From Powellomyces hirtus (lineage: Eukaryota; Chytridiomycota; Chytridiomycetes; Spizellomycetales; Powellomycetaceae), in assembly GCA_025526995.1 (NCBI GenBank), contig JAHLKG010000009.1, positions 248,001-312,000 on the forward strand: a DNA stretch of 64,000 bases, read 5' to 3'. The notes beneath the pieces are model-generated. The model searched no databases and had not been told where the DNA came from. It saw only the letters and a list, made by a program, of their open reading frames with translations. The translations under genes were made by a program, and so were the position numbers. How positions within the stretch are numbered: position 1 is the first letter of the stretch; every line of letters begins with the position of its first letter. Shown piece after piece: positions 35,162-47,389 of the stretch.

Positions 35162-38100
35162 ATGTCTTTAGCTGATCACCTCCAGACAGCTTCGCTTCTG
35201 GCGGGCAGTTTACGTCCAGGTATGTTTCGATGTCTCTTCAGGGTTGGTAGACTCATTCCAAACTCAAAGACGAATGCCTCAAAAGGTTCGGGCATCACAG
35301 GTTCAGACCCTTCTGAAATCATCAAAAAGAGACTGGAACAAGCCGGCTTCCACGAAACTGACCTCGCATCGGAAGGATGTGACCTGAAAAGCCGATATGC
35401 ATTGTCTTGCCTCACATGCCTGACACGACTGCACGGCGTTCTGCGGGACGCTTCCAGCTCCCCGAGCAACGACCTGGGATCTCTCGACCTAAAGACGATC
35501 GACACACTACTACAGATCGTCATATCACTGGGGATTTATCCTTCTCTCGAACCTAGCGTGGGTATTCCGTTGGAATCACGTTCTCGTTTCCCTTTACTAT
35601 TGAATTCTGAAGGTCTGCCTTCCAACCTATCCTATTACAAATATCTTACTTCAAAGTGTATTCTAATACAAATGTCTTTTATAACAACCATCATGACGAC
35701 GCCCTTCTTTCAGACAAAGAAAATACGAATGAAAACGCTAACATATTGTATCTGATCACGAAAGACCTGACTCATCTTGCTTGCGACGGATCTGGCACCT
35801 TCATTAGCCGCGATGTAGTGTCCAAACATCTGCCTGATCTATACGCTGCACTGATTCAGCTGATACATTCACCACGGAGCTCGACGATGTCTGAACACGT
35901 CCTCTCGCACTCGGCTGAAATGCTTGAGAGTGTCTTCACAAGGTTGGCTATTATCGGCACTAAATCACCTTATCTGTGCGCTCCTGTGTCCTGATGCCTG
36001 CTACTGTAGCGCAGACTCTCATCATTCCCTGGAGGCACTGTTGATGCTCATCCGCTCTCGTCCACCACCATGGCTCAAAACCCAATGCACACAATACCTG
36101 TCCCAGATCCTTTTGCGGGCGAATGGGGTTCAGACCATCTTCGAGTGTCTTCTCCCACCAAACTCTGCGCTGGGTAAGACCTGGATGTGCTACCGTGAAT
36201 TGACTTTATAGCAATTGACTGTTTGAGCGGTGATTCTAGGGACACTGGATACCGCGCAACTACAACATGTTGCTCAGATCATTGGATCTGTGCCCAAACA
36301 ATCGATATCGGTCGAGGTAAGTGACCAGATACATCAAGTTATCCCACATCTCTGTTTAACCTCCCGGTCAGGAGTACTTTGAAAACATATGTCCTCAACT
36401 GCTTCGGTTGATGAAAACAAGTCCACGCGCATCCATGCTGTTTCGAGCGTCTACACACGTTATTGGCCATGTGATAAATAGGCGACCGGGCATCGGCAAA
36501 AAGCACCTTCTGAACAAACTAATGTTCCCGCTGCTGCAGTTTTACGAGACCATCGCTCCAATACCCACCGATAGGTACACGTGTATTAGGTTGCTGCCGA
36601 ACATCTACAATATGAGTCTACTTACATGCATTCAAGCCCAACGCAGCTGGATCTGAATGGCAATTGCATTCTGGTGGATGAGAGAACTTTGAGCGAAGCC
36701 ATCGACAATCTGCGGCACCTGCTGGTCGGAAACGACTCGAGTCCCGCCCTGATCGACGCTTTGGCATCAGTGGTCCCACCATTGTACTACATTCAAGATT
36801 TTGCTACCCAGACGGCATCCAGCATTAAACAGCCTGCGTTGGATATACTGCTCGTGTTCTTCCGCATAGCTCAATCCGCGGACGCGGGCACGGCATTGTG
36901 GAGAACCATTCTTGAGCTTCCTCTACAAGAAACGGCTATTCTGGCCCGCGGTCCGGAAGGGGGAGTGTTACTGACGGAGGGGCATGGGAAAAGGTGAGAG
37001 ACTGAATTACATGTTGAGATTGAGTGACCGTGGCAGCGTCTGAAGTTCGACTTCTACAGATTGGACGTGGACTTGGACCGGTTCATCGACTTTTTGGACG
37101 CCATCAAGAACGATGACCTAGTTGGATCATTCTTCCTGCGTTTGCTTGAACATCACGGGAAAGATCACCATGAGGGGGCTGACGAAGCTGTTGAGTATGT
37201 CATGACCAGGCTTTTTGGACTACAACGTCCTCCACCTGTTGATAAGCTTCCTTGTCACAGAAAACTTCGAACCATTCAGCTTATTCTGTCGATCATGGGC
37301 CGATATGGTGAACACATACTTAAGAAACCGGCTCAGATTGTCACTTTCTCGAAATCCATGCTGCTGAGCGAAGATGAAGAGGCTGTATCACTAGGCATGG
37401 CTCTCTTGACTGCAATTTTGTCCAATGGTAAGAGGATGCTTAATGCAGTGGAAACACTTCATTCCGCGCCCATGAAGATAACACTTTTCCCACAGACGAA
37501 ACTGTTATCGAGACGGAAATCAACACAACTTTGGAAGACATCCTCATAATCCTGCAAGCCCTCAGCGCACACGAAAAGGACGAGATCAGTTTCCTGGCTC
37601 GCGAACTCCGCGTTCTAATCGTTACCCGCAACTCGTCCCTTGAAGCCGACGACGACAGCGAAAATCAAGCCAAACGAACATCCTTGGAAACGCTGCAAGA
37701 AGCAATGAAGGAACTTGCCGACGACCTCCTTCCAGTCCGCGCCCACGGCATGCACCTCCTCCGCCATCTTGTTCTCGCAAAAGATCCGGTTTTGAAAGAA
37801 CGCATTTATGAAACCAATGCCATCTTTCTCGACCAGATCAAAGATGATGACAGGTATCAAGGAGTTTCCTCTTTGGTCGTTTCAACGATCCTCAACTTGC
37901 TCATGTGTCCGGCCTTCCACTCTTCAGTTTCATTTACTTGAATGCCATCAAGGGTCTCGCGTCTCTCACAGACGTGTACCCGGGCGCAACCCTCACTAGC
38001 ATTGCGGAGCGCTACGCTCAAGACGCGTTTAACCTAGATTATCGGTTGCGTATAGGCGAGGCGCTGCTACAGACCATGCAACGGTGCGGAGACGTTTTCG

Positions 38101-38588
38101 CCAAATATGGTAAGTGAGAGAATGCAAACTTCCTAATGATTGACAACTAGGCTGACTGCAAACTACGAAAACTGCCCGCGTCCCCAAAAAAAGCTTTGAA
38201 AATCCTCCCTCCAATCTTTCAAGTTCTCCATTCAGATGTACCAGAACTCCGTTCCAGTGCCCTCTCCCTGCTCGCCTGCGTTGCCGAAACAGCACCGCTT
38301 TCCTTACTTCCCTTCATCCACCAGCTTATGGACTACGTTCGTAACCTGCTTCTTCTCGCAAACACCAATCCGGAACCCCGGCGGGCGGCTGCCGTGCTCC
38401 TGTTGTCCCTCGTCCGCGCGCTCCGGAGCGGGCCCCTTTTCGCTGCCATCGACCGCACAGTCGTACGAGACATTGCGACGCGGCTGGATATCTTGAAAGA
38501 CACGGATACGGACGAATTGACGCGAATACACGCGCGGACGGCCCTGGCTGATCTCGACGATATTGTCGCTGAACACCTCGGGATGTGA
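35162..38588 (+). CDS. RTP1: Rtp1/TANGO6-family protein
   Basis: About ten exons encode a HEAT/armadillo protein of roughly 950 residues. The proposed start is MSLADHLQTASLLAGSLRP at 35162, which reads straight on to about 35550. The clearest signature is the Rtp1 C1 domain near 37690-37800, with LQEAMKELADDLLPVRAHGMHLLRHLV (a helix leading into P-V-R-A-H-G). The C2 domain lies near 38200-38588, with FIHQLMDYVRN, RRAAAVLLLSLVRALRSG and a terminal ARTALADLDDIVAEHLG. Yeast Rtp1 helps RNA polymerase II assemble and enter the nucleus; animal TANGO6 was found in a Golgi-organisation screen. Cytosolic location is expected. The N-terminal part diverges, as is usual in this family. Small exons around 36200-36660 make the middle boundaries approximate. 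Confidence 0.8.
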
Positions 38589-38853
38589 CCCACTTCCAGG
38601 ATAAATTTGTTATAGCGGTCGACCTGCATTCTCAGTCGATTGTCATACATAGGATGTAGATGATTCTTGATGCGTCTATTATTACGGTAGCATTTGCAGG
38701 GGCTGGAGCTTACAAGCTCCCCTCGACAAGGAGAAATACAATTGCTCCGTTGCAGCAGCCAAAAAGAAAGTCGCGAGGGAAGAGTGTACATGCGGAGGAT
38801 GTCCACAACGCGTCTTCACAGATATGTTGCCCAGATCTTTCCTTCTGAGTGGG

Positions 38854-39539
38854 TCAGACACCTTGAAGTCGCGGGTAGATGAAGAAATGAGGAATTCCAA
38901 ATCTTGTCATGTCAAGCGACCCCTGTTCATTGCGAGGGCACATACCATAATCATGTTCCTCTTTAATTCTTTCTTCTTTGACAGAGGGTTCGTCGCGTGC
39001 GGCCGCCCCACCTCGCCCGCGCCCACCTTTTCCTTTTGTTGGAGCGCCACTGCTCCCAGCGCTTCCATCGCCCCCCTCTGGTCCACCAGTCACCACAGGG
39101 TCCGGAAGGTTCTCAACCAGCGGAGCCAGGAAGTCGAACGTGTCCACCTCCAGAATCGTTCTTTTACTGCAATGAACAGGAAAACATCCGTCAGGACGAG
39201 GCATGCGAAGGAAAAGAAGATATTGGGCGGAATATTATGCTTACAGGTGGGCGGTGGTCATCTTCTTGGACATGCGCGATCTGCTTTCTTTGCACGTCTC
39301 CTCAATTAAGGCAGCCATAAATAGCTCCAAGGCCTTTGATATCAATACTGGCGTGACTTGCGCAACCTTGCCAACGTCGTCGTCGGTTCGCATGATCTTC
39401 TTTATCCGAGCCTGGGAACACACACATACAACGAGAATTAGAACGTGAAGCAGGGGAATGCATTCGCAGGGGGCAAACATTTGTCAACGGCGGATTGCAT
39501 ACGTACCACGGGAAACTTTGTTTTGTATCGTTTGTTCAT
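38854..39539 (-). CDS. BUR6: Negative cofactor 2 alpha (DRAP1/Bur6)
   Basis: Three or four exons. The first encodes [11 protein letters not shown], followed by [18 protein letters not shown] and [19 protein letters not shown], the histone-fold core shared with DRAP1. The next segment is [14 protein letters not shown], then [16 protein letters not shown]. The tail contains a Lys/Gly/Arg-rich patch with an RGRGG motif, then an acidic [12 protein letters not shown] end. NC2-alpha pairs with NC2-beta (DR1) to bind TBP-DNA and repress or tune Pol II transcription. Two readings of the 3' end (with or without a last short intron near 38880-38930) share the same stop codon at 38854. It is convergent with Rtp1. 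Confidence 0.9.
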
Positions 39540-40197
39540 GTTGGGCGTGCAAGTCTGGAGAACGAAATGGAAGGTGTGGGTGAAGGAAGGTAAAGGTCGG
39601 TCGCTGGGAATTTTTATTTACGTCGGGGAAAACAGACGCGCGTGCTGCGCTTTCCAGTACAGTAGTCGTCTCCACACCCTCCTTGGCTCATTCCCAGCTA
39701 TTCCGGGACACAGACCCATTACGGTACTGCACACTGACGCATCATGAAGCCATGCGTATGCAACGCATTTCATCCAGCGGATGGTAGGTAATAGATAAAA
39801 GCATGTGCACCAGCTCAAGACCCTCTCGAACACCGGCGGTTCACTTTGGCAATTTGTGAGGAAGAACGATTGTGTCTCTACCTGCCGCCAAGGTCATAGT
39901 ACAAAGAGTATGCGGGGTTCTATGTCTTATGCTCATTAGGATCAAGAGTGAGCGTGAAGAAGGAAGGGGTACAAGAGTGAGCGTGAAGAAGGAAGGGGTA
40001 CGAGGAGCCCTGGGTATGGAGATAGGGAACCGACTGTCAGACCAGCTGACATTACTGCTGTTGCAATGTCCTGCAGCGTATATGTGCTGTAGATTGACGT
40101 ATTTGTAGGGTCTCTCGTTATAGACGGAGAAGGTCATCAAGAGGGAAGGCTTGCGTGTGGTGCATTGTATGTGGATCATGCTGAGGTGGCGGATATC
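39540..40197. other. Intergenic region with a 29-bp tandem duplication
   Basis: This lies between the start of NC2-alpha and the 3' end of the claudin-like gene. Apart from the tandem duplication at 39943-40000 nothing distinctive is seen. Confidence 0.5.
39943..40000. repeat. Perfect 29-bp tandem duplication (two copies)
   Basis: The unit CAAGAGTGAGCGTGAAGAAG plus nine further bases (GAAGGGGTA) is repeated exactly, at 39943-39971 and 39972-40000. It is intergenic. Identity suggests a recent slippage or duplication. Confidence 0.95.
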
Positions 40198-40828
40198 TTA
40201 GAACTTGTCAATGAGGGACGGTCGGGCCCATATGGCGACGCCGATGAGGACGATGTTGATGATCCAGGCGACGGTGGCGAGCCCGAAAGCGATGCCGGGG
40301 CCAATCTTAGCGACACTCTCACCCGCCCAATCTTTGAGGTAGTTGGACATCAAGACGCCAAACGCCATGCCGGTGATCTCGAAGACTGTGGCGAGAAGAA
40401 GCAAGCCGGTAAGGGCACTGAACATGGTTCGGCCGCGCTTGTATCCGAACGCAATTGCAAAAGCGGAGCCTGGTAGCGACGGGAAGTTAAAAAAAGCGTC
40501 AAGCGCAATGCATTTCTCCGTGACATCAAAACATACCGAGGGCGAGGAAGCTTGCCATTAGGCCGAGAACCATCATAGCGGCGGTGGTCTGACGATATGT
40601 CCTGAACTTTTTGGGCTCATTGTCATCGAAATAGATATCACCGCCGCAAGCTGAGTAGCCGGCATAGGACTGGCATGCACGGAATAGACCGATCGAGACG
40701 TCAGCGTCGCCCCGCCTTCCGGGGATTCCGGAAACGTTGACCCAGGTGGTCAGATGGGTCGCCAGGATCGCGACAACCGTCGCTGCCATTATGGCGACTG
40801 TGAGCCCAACAATTTTCAACTTGCCCAT
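40198..40828 (-). CDS. Claudin-like four-helix membrane protein
   Basis: Two exons (40537-40828 and 40198-40469) join in phase to give 187 residues. Four hydrophobic helices are visible: residues about 5-27 (IVGLTVAIMAATVVAILA), 78-100, 107-140 (MFSALTGLLLLATVFE region) and 155-180 (AFGLATVAWIINIVLIGVA). The first extracellular loop has a Trp (THLTTW) followed by GLFRAC...YSACGG, close to the W...G-L-W-x-x-C...C motif of claudins, PMP22 and fungal Sur7/Fmp45 proteins. Those families shape plasma-membrane domains or cell contacts. In a fungus a Sur7-like, eisosome- or cell-wall-related role is the conservative guess. A TATA-like TATAAATA lies 95 bases upstream. Confidence 0.65.
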
Positions 40829-41308
40829 TGTTTGATGTGATTAAGGCTGTATGGGGGTGAGAGGGAGTATCTACTAGTCCGTCGTTCGTCGGAGTAGAGG
40901 GCGTCCCCGCTATGACAGGGGTATTTATATGAGAGTGCATGCCGCTGAGCTCTATTTCGCACATGGGGCAAGAAGAGTGCCCATAGCGCCCTCGTCACAT
41001 CACAAAGCTTTTCAAGTTTGGCAGGGCGCGCAAGTCAAAGCGAAATTTGCTGTCACTTTTCGGCAAAGGTGTGCTTACCATGCGCTCGGGAAGGAAATAC
41101 CTAAACCACTACCATGGTTCTTCGAGTGTTCCGGACCAGTACGACAGACAACATTTGTGCGGTACGTCGAGGTCCATTAGGCCGTATCGGGGTTATATCG
41201 ATAGTTGCAGCCGGATGCAACCACCTGAGCCCATCTGTTCAATGCATCATCTAGGGAGAACCATGGACAAACCCTTACAATCTCAACAAACAACATTACA
41301 CAGGAACT
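40829..41308. promoter_or_regulatory. Divergent upstream region, claudin-like and Pfs2/WDR33 genes
   Basis: This 480-bp interval separates two divergent start codons. It contains the TATA-like box noted above. I see no coding evidence inside it. Confidence 0.5.
40921..40929 (-). promoter_or_regulatory. TATA-like box of the claudin-like gene
   Basis: The minus-strand sequence TATAAATAC lies about 95 bases upstream of the claudin-like start codon, a typical distance for a TATA-driven promoter with a short leader. Confidence 0.45.
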
Positions 41309-44027
41309 ATGGCGGCCGCTTCAACACAGCCTTATTTCAACCAACAGCAGCAACAAAATAGGCCAGGAGGAACAGCAAACTATTTCAGGCGTTATGGTCC
41401 TGGAGGCACTCCTGGCGGAGGTGGAGGCAATCCAATGCAAGGAGGTGGCGGCGCTGGCTCGCCATACGGCAACCCGCAGCAGGACCGACGAGAGTTTGTA
41501 GAGGGAAAACGCGTTCGGAAAGCGATTCAGCGTCGCACCGTTGACTTCAATGCTTTTGTTATACGGCATCTTCAGGTGAGTGTCAACGGGACAAGGTGGA
41601 ATTGCAACGGGTCGCGCTTAAGAGCAAACTGGCAGTGGGGCAAGTTGGGAAATCATAGCCGAAAGCGTACGTCACCGGCATAAAACATTTACTGATGCAC
41701 GTATCTCCGCTCTGCACAGACGCGGCCGTCACAACGGAATTGGAAACATCACCTCGCTCTGCAACCGGATCCCAACTTCATCATCGATGTAAGTACATCT
41801 TTCGGAGAGGCATGGACAAAGGAGCGGTGATGGGAAGAGCGTTCAGGCGGTAGCAGTCTTGTTTGCGAATCGGGCTAGTTGTTCAATACATGACAAAAAA
41901 CCAATATATACAGTCAGCATCAAATCCCATCTTCGCTTGTTGCCCTGCTGGAGTTCATATCTGAATTGAGGGTTCCTGATGTCACATATACGTGGGCTGT
42001 GGCAGATGGCGACATTCTTGGTGTTACAACCGATTGACCTTTGCCCATTCCTATTCTGTTTGTCCCCAAATCATCGAACAAAAAAAGACCCTTCCTCCCT
42101 TCTGCTATCCGAACAACCCATCCACTTCAATCGCAACCAAATTTGTGCATACATCCACAAACAAAATCAGATGCCCCATCAATGCCGTTCGGGTAGCTAC
42201 TCGCATTCGTTGCTTTTGTTACTGTCCCATACTGACCCACTCAAAATATAGTGGACTCCTGACGGTCGACGTCTCATCACGGGCGCTTCCAGCGGAGAGT
42301 TTACGCTCTGGAACGGTCTGACATTTAATTTCGAGACCATCCTCCAGGCACACGATAAAGCCGTCCGAACAATGGTCTGGTCTCACAACGACACATGGCT
42401 GATAACTGGGGACGACAGTGGGATCATCAAATACTGGCAGTCCAACATGAACAACCTCAAAGTTGTCGTTGCTCACAAGGAAACCGTGCGTGATCTGACC
42501 TTTTCGCCAACGGATGGCAAATACGCCAGTTGTTCGGATGACGGGACCATCAAAATCTGGAACTTTGCGGATGGGGTGGAAGAGAGAACTTTGACTGGAC
42601 ACGGTTGGGATGTGAAATGTATCGACTGGCATCCGAGCAAAGGGCTCCTCGCCTCCGGCTCCAAAGACAATCTCGTCAAGTTGTGGGACCCAAAGACTGG
42701 GAAGGCCCTGTCCACACTGTAAGAGCATGATCGCATTTCCATTGATTTAGCATTGCGACTCGAGCTCAATTTCCCTTTTCCTGATCGCAGACATGGCCAC
42801 AAGAACACGATCTTGGGAATTGAGTGGAACAAAAACGGCAACTGGCTTGTTACGGCGTCTCGGGACCAGCTTCTGCGAGTCTACGATATCAGGACAATGC
42901 GCGAGCTACAACCTTTCAAGGGACACAAGAAGGATGTGCAATGTAAGTTGGTTGATATTGTTCAATGCAATTGCTGTGTCGAGAGGGCTCAACAGGCGTT
43001 CTCTGTGATTTTTTTTGCAGCGGTTGCATGGCATCCTCAGCACGAAACTGAGTTTGTGAGCGGCGGATCTGACGGGAGTATGATGTTCTGGAACGTCGGC
43101 ACTGAACATTCCGTCGGTGGAATGGAAGGCGCGCACGAATCCTCCATCTTTGCACTCGACTGGCATCCCATGGGTCATATCCTTGTTTCCGGCTCCAATG
43201 ACCACACCACGCGTTTCTGGACTCGCAACCGCCCTGGAGACGCCATGTCCGACCGGTTCGCGTTCACCCGCCAGCACCCGGACGCTTTCGGAGGAATGCA
43301 GGATGAGGATGATGATGGCATGGACAACGAGCCCACTGAAACCACCGTTGCGCCTCCTTTCTCAACGCAAGATTTCGGCGGTGCATTGCCCGGGCTGGGC
43401 GAGGGTGCGGCGGCGACGGCAGCGATGCCGGGAATGGGTGGATGGGACCGTCCAAGAGAGGATGGCGGCGAGCGGAGGAGAGAGGGAGGAAGCAGTGGTA
43501 GTGGTGGACATCAGGAGTACGGACAACATCAACAACAGCGACCTCAGCAAGATAACCGCGGACATCAACAGCAGCAATATCAATATCAGCAAGGATCGCG
43601 AATGGGAAGTCGTCCGCCGCCCCATCACCAGCAGCAGCAATACCATTCTCAGCACCAACAGCAGCGCCCTCAACGAGGTTACAACCAGGACGGGTATCGC
43701 AACGACGGCGCGCAACGCAGACCACCACCACCGCAACAGCAGCAATACCAGCAACAACGCCCCGGATCACAACAACAAGGCTGGCAGCAACAGAGTGGTC
43801 CACCTCCGCCATCCCATGCCACACCGCCATACCCACCGCAGCAGTATCTGCAACATCATCAGCAGCCGCCACAGCAGCCACAACAGCAGCAGCAAGATCA
43901 GCAGGGACATCAGATCTTGACCCAACTGGCCGCGCAGGGATTCAGGCTCAATGCGGGCCTCGTCAGCGCGTTGACGCAGGGCGGGCCACCCCAAACACCA
44001 CCGGGAAGTGGAGGCCAGGGACAGTGA
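41309..44027 (+). CDS. PFS2: Pfs2/WDR33 polyadenylation factor
   Basis: Seven or more exons. The N terminus is Gln/Gly-rich and leads to [24 protein letters not shown], then across an intron [22 protein letters not shown], and near 42110 the conserved [18 protein letters not shown] repeats follow from 42252: [61 protein letters not shown], and on to [20 protein letters not shown]. This is the exact order found in Pfs2/WDR33, the CPSF subunit that helps recognise the AAUAAA signal and hold CPSF30 in place during mRNA 3' processing. The C-terminal 270 residues are Gln/His/Pro/Gly-rich, like the extended tail of animal WDR33 rather than the short yeast Pfs2 tail. It is nuclear. Confidence 0.92.
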
Positions 44028-44569
44028 ATCGGCATTGTTGGCGGTGGAGCGTGAGCAAAATAGGAGTTTTTGCTGCGAGAAAATTAGTGGAAATTGCCGG
44101 CCTCCGGCCATGAGCGCAGTCAAGAGATGGACGCTGAAGCGATGAGATACGCACTTTGGGATCTGACACACATACGTGCGAGAAATTGGTAAAATAAAAT
44201 AGAAAAAAAGCAGTAGGAAGAGCTCTGCCTTGAAAACAAAATTTCAGAACTAAGATGCCGCCATATGAAACTCACATTTCGCAATCCGTGTATGGATGGG
44301 TTGTTGTTGGAAATGGCCGTTTGACTTTCAATCCTTCATAGATTGGGTTTTGTCTAGGAATTAGTGAGCCAAAATATCTGCGGAGGCAAAAACGTAGCCT
44401 CGGCCTGGCAATCGTGGACAGCGGTACCGTGTTACCGGGACCCAACTGAACGGTAGCGAGTTTCAGCTACTTTTATTCAAAAACGCGTTCCTTTTCGCCC
44501 GCTTGAAAGCTAGATTATCGACAGCTCTCCGTCCCGCACTCTACAGTAGCAACACACGAAGCAAGCACA
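44028..44569. other. Intergenic region upstream of the dynamin-family gene
   Basis: This contains the 3' region of Pfs2/WDR33 and the promoter of the dynamin-family gene. No small gene or repeat is evident. Confidence 0.55.
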
Positions 44570-46394
44570 ATGAATCTTCCGGGAGTCTACCTTCATAGTC
44601 GGATTGGCAAGCTCTTGTCGGGCATCGAAGAGATCCGCGAAGCGTTGGGTCCTGCTGGCGCGGTCGCTTCAGGCCCCACTACTGGTCCTGCGTACCCTCC
44701 CAGGTCGCGCCCACTGAACTTCGAGTTGCCACGTATCGTTGTCGTCGGTGAGGAAAGCAGTGGAAAGTCCTCGGTTCTGGCGCGCTTGTGCCAACTCGAC
44801 TTTTTCCCAAAGGCGACGGGCGTGTGTACCCGCATGCCGATCGAGCTTCACCTGCAACAGAAGACGGAACATGGGATGCGGGAGTTCTGCAGCCAGAACA
44901 ACTTCAACTTCAATCCCCGAGCAGTTCATGTGCAAGTTACAGCCGATGGTGTCACCTCAGCCTGGCTGGGAAATGACCAAATTGCGCAGCTCCGCAGCTT
45001 GATTCAAGTTATGATGAACGAGATGGTTACGGCGCGAAACCGGGCTCTGACCGGAATTATTGAAGACTCGATCGTCATCAATGTTGTTTCCATGCTGGTC
45101 CCGACCCTCACCTTGGTGGACTTGCCTGGATTGATGGCCGCCACCCGACCCAACGAGCCCCTCAACCTGCCAGAACTGACCGAAACGATGGTCAGAAGAT
45201 ACATTGGCCGAGAACACACTCTTGTGGTTGCAGTCATTCCAGCATCCGAGCGTCTGAACAACAGCAGAGTCATTGGCTTAATCCAGCGCCTCGGCAAGGT
45301 CCATATGGCCGTCGGCGTTCTGACCAAGATTGATCTAGCGGTGCCTGCTGATGTCCGCCGCCGTCTTACCGGAACCGCAGAAGATTTCATCGCCCTGGGC
45401 AAACCCTACGTAGGCACCAGGAATCCGAACACGACAAATCCCCGCGAAATGGAAGTTCCATTAGATGAATGGAGCATGGTCAACGAGAAGGAATACTTCC
45501 AGGAAAATTTCCCCGAACTTGCTCGCGACACTGGTGCGAGCGTTCTCGCCAAGCGAGTCATGATGCTTCTCGACGACTACGTCAAAAACACGTGGGCGAC
45601 AGAGGCCAGGGGAAGACTAGCGGCGTACCGCCGAGAGCTGCAGGTGCAACTACTCAGTCTTGGACTTTTCCATGACGCATCGTCTGTTGCACCAGATTGG
45701 AATGCTCTGTTTGCTTCAGTAAAGGATTATCTCGTTGATGAACTGTTGAGGAACGCCATGAATACGAGCGACACTGTGTTCGAGAAAGCAATTGACACTG
45801 CAATGCAACAGGTCAGCGAAAGGGATGTCATTTTATGGATGAAAATTGTGTATGTTAAAAAAACGGAACTTTCAGAGTTTTAGAATCAGTAGTACAAGGA
45901 GGCAGATTCCGTTTGTCCAGCAACGTATGGAGTATGTGACTGAAGCGCGTCGGTTGGAAAACGAGACGATCCCCTTGTACATCGGAAAGGTCACGACCGC
46001 CATCATTCAGCAAGTCAAGTTGTTGCTTGAAAGCGATACTGGAAACACCTGGCGAGTTTGCCGATTCAGCAAACTTTCCGACGCCATTATAAGACTGCTG
46101 GAATGGAGGCTGGCAATGACCACAGAGCATCTGGAATGCGCTTTGAAGGAACTGATCCGGCCGACGGGCACAATGGCAGACCTCCAAAACACATTTGTCG
46201 GTGGACATCCCGTGCGGATCCTCACGGTAGACGTGCTGGTTGTTCCATTGTTGAAGGTAGTCTCACAGCTGGATTATGTGGACGGATTGCTTGACGAGGA
46301 TGAGGAGACGACCAGAAGGAGAACGAAACTGAACGCGGCGATTGCACGTGTTCCTGATCTTGAGACTATCCTGACCAGCTTCGGCAGAGATTGA
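44570..46394 (+). CDS. Compact dynamin-superfamily GTPase
   Basis: Two exons (44570-45811 and 45906-46394) give about 576 residues. The GTPase motifs are complete: P-loop GEESSGKSS near residue 61, the switch-I threonine in TGVCTRMP, DLPGL (G3), and TKID (G4). The N-terminal helix IGKLLSGIEEIREAL precedes them. After the GTPase domain there is only about 270 residues of helical sequence. No PH domain, GED-like terminus or proline-rich tail is recognisable, and the protein is much shorter than dynamin or Dnm1/Vps1 (700-800 residues). It resembles the many short Mx/dynamin-like proteins of fungi and protists. Membrane remodelling is family inference. The intron at 45812-45905 could alternatively use a downstream donor, changing a few residues. 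Confidence 0.8.
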
Positions 46395-46545
46395 GGCCGG
46401 GCATAGGCAGGAAAATTTAGGCCCAGGTGTAGATAAAAGGATCTAGGCTAGGCATAGCGAAATGAATCAGGCTAGGCGTAGGTAGAAAGATTTAGACTAG
46501 GCGTAGCTAGAAACATCAGGCTAGGCGTAGCTAGAACTAGTAGGG
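46395..46545. repeat. Degenerate 24-26 bp tandem repeat, about six copies
   Basis: Starting right at the dynamin-family stop codon, the units open with AGGCTAGGC(G/A)TAG and continue with A/G-rich spacers of 24-26 bases in total. The central copies are the most alike. The array lies in the 3' untranslated region or just beyond. Confidence 0.85.
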
Positions 46546-47389
46546 CGTGGGGAAACGTGGGAACCTATACAGTTTTGGACACAAACATTGAGGTAGACTT
46601 AAGTTACATGCGCAATATCTATTAACTCACATGAACTGTTTTCGAAGAGTGTATAGAGTGTCGATGCCGATTTTTCTTACACTCAACACTTCAAGTGATC
46701 TGTTCGTTACTCTTTCTCCGGCACGACGCACCAATTTGGATGTTCGGTTTATGAAGAACGCGATTAGAGTCGAGGCAATTGTTTTATTTCTGGTTATGAA
46801 GAAGCCTACAATCAGAGGATGCCAATGTAACTCTTTTACTTCTGTTGTGGAAGTGTGCAATTAGACCAGTGTCAATGCGAATCTTTTCCATGGTGGAAAC
46901 TGTGACCTCAGACTTTCGAAACTACGGACGTTGATCTCAAACAAGGTCTGTCCATCCCTTCACTCATTAAACCCGAAAATTTGTTTTCCTTAGCAGTTGA
47001 TGCCGTTCCGCATCTGATGGACATCCCGTCTCGACACAGGCACATCAACTCTGTTGACTTCCTGCCGTCCAGCCATCGCAAGTTTCCTCCCTCATAGATC
47101 TCCAAAGACCAAATCTTGTGGTTAGACGGACGTCACATCCTGATGGCGAGTAGTCCCCCATAACGGCGTGTATAGTATTTTCGATGTTCAAGGTGATAAG
47201 TATTGTGATCTATGTACAATTACACGATTCAAGTGATCGATGTGCGTTTGGTATTTCAGGAAGACTGTCCGCCCGAATGGTGAGTTGAGGCAAGGTTGTT
47301 TGGGGACGAGGTGACCCCACATGCCGAAATGAGGCCGCTTGGATGTTCCATTACGATGGCTAACAGCTGTATGACCCATCGGTACGTAA
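46546..47389. other. Intergenic region, dynamin-family to STEEP1-like
   Basis: Convergent 3' ends flank this 0.8-kb interval. The frames here are short, and I recognise no family, RNA or mobile element. Confidence 0.55.

Noticed and set aside
43264..44171. Long minus-strand frames rich in Val, Ala and Leu opposite the Pfs2 tail
   Set aside because: They are the antisense of CAG/CAA repeats in the Gln-rich coding tail.
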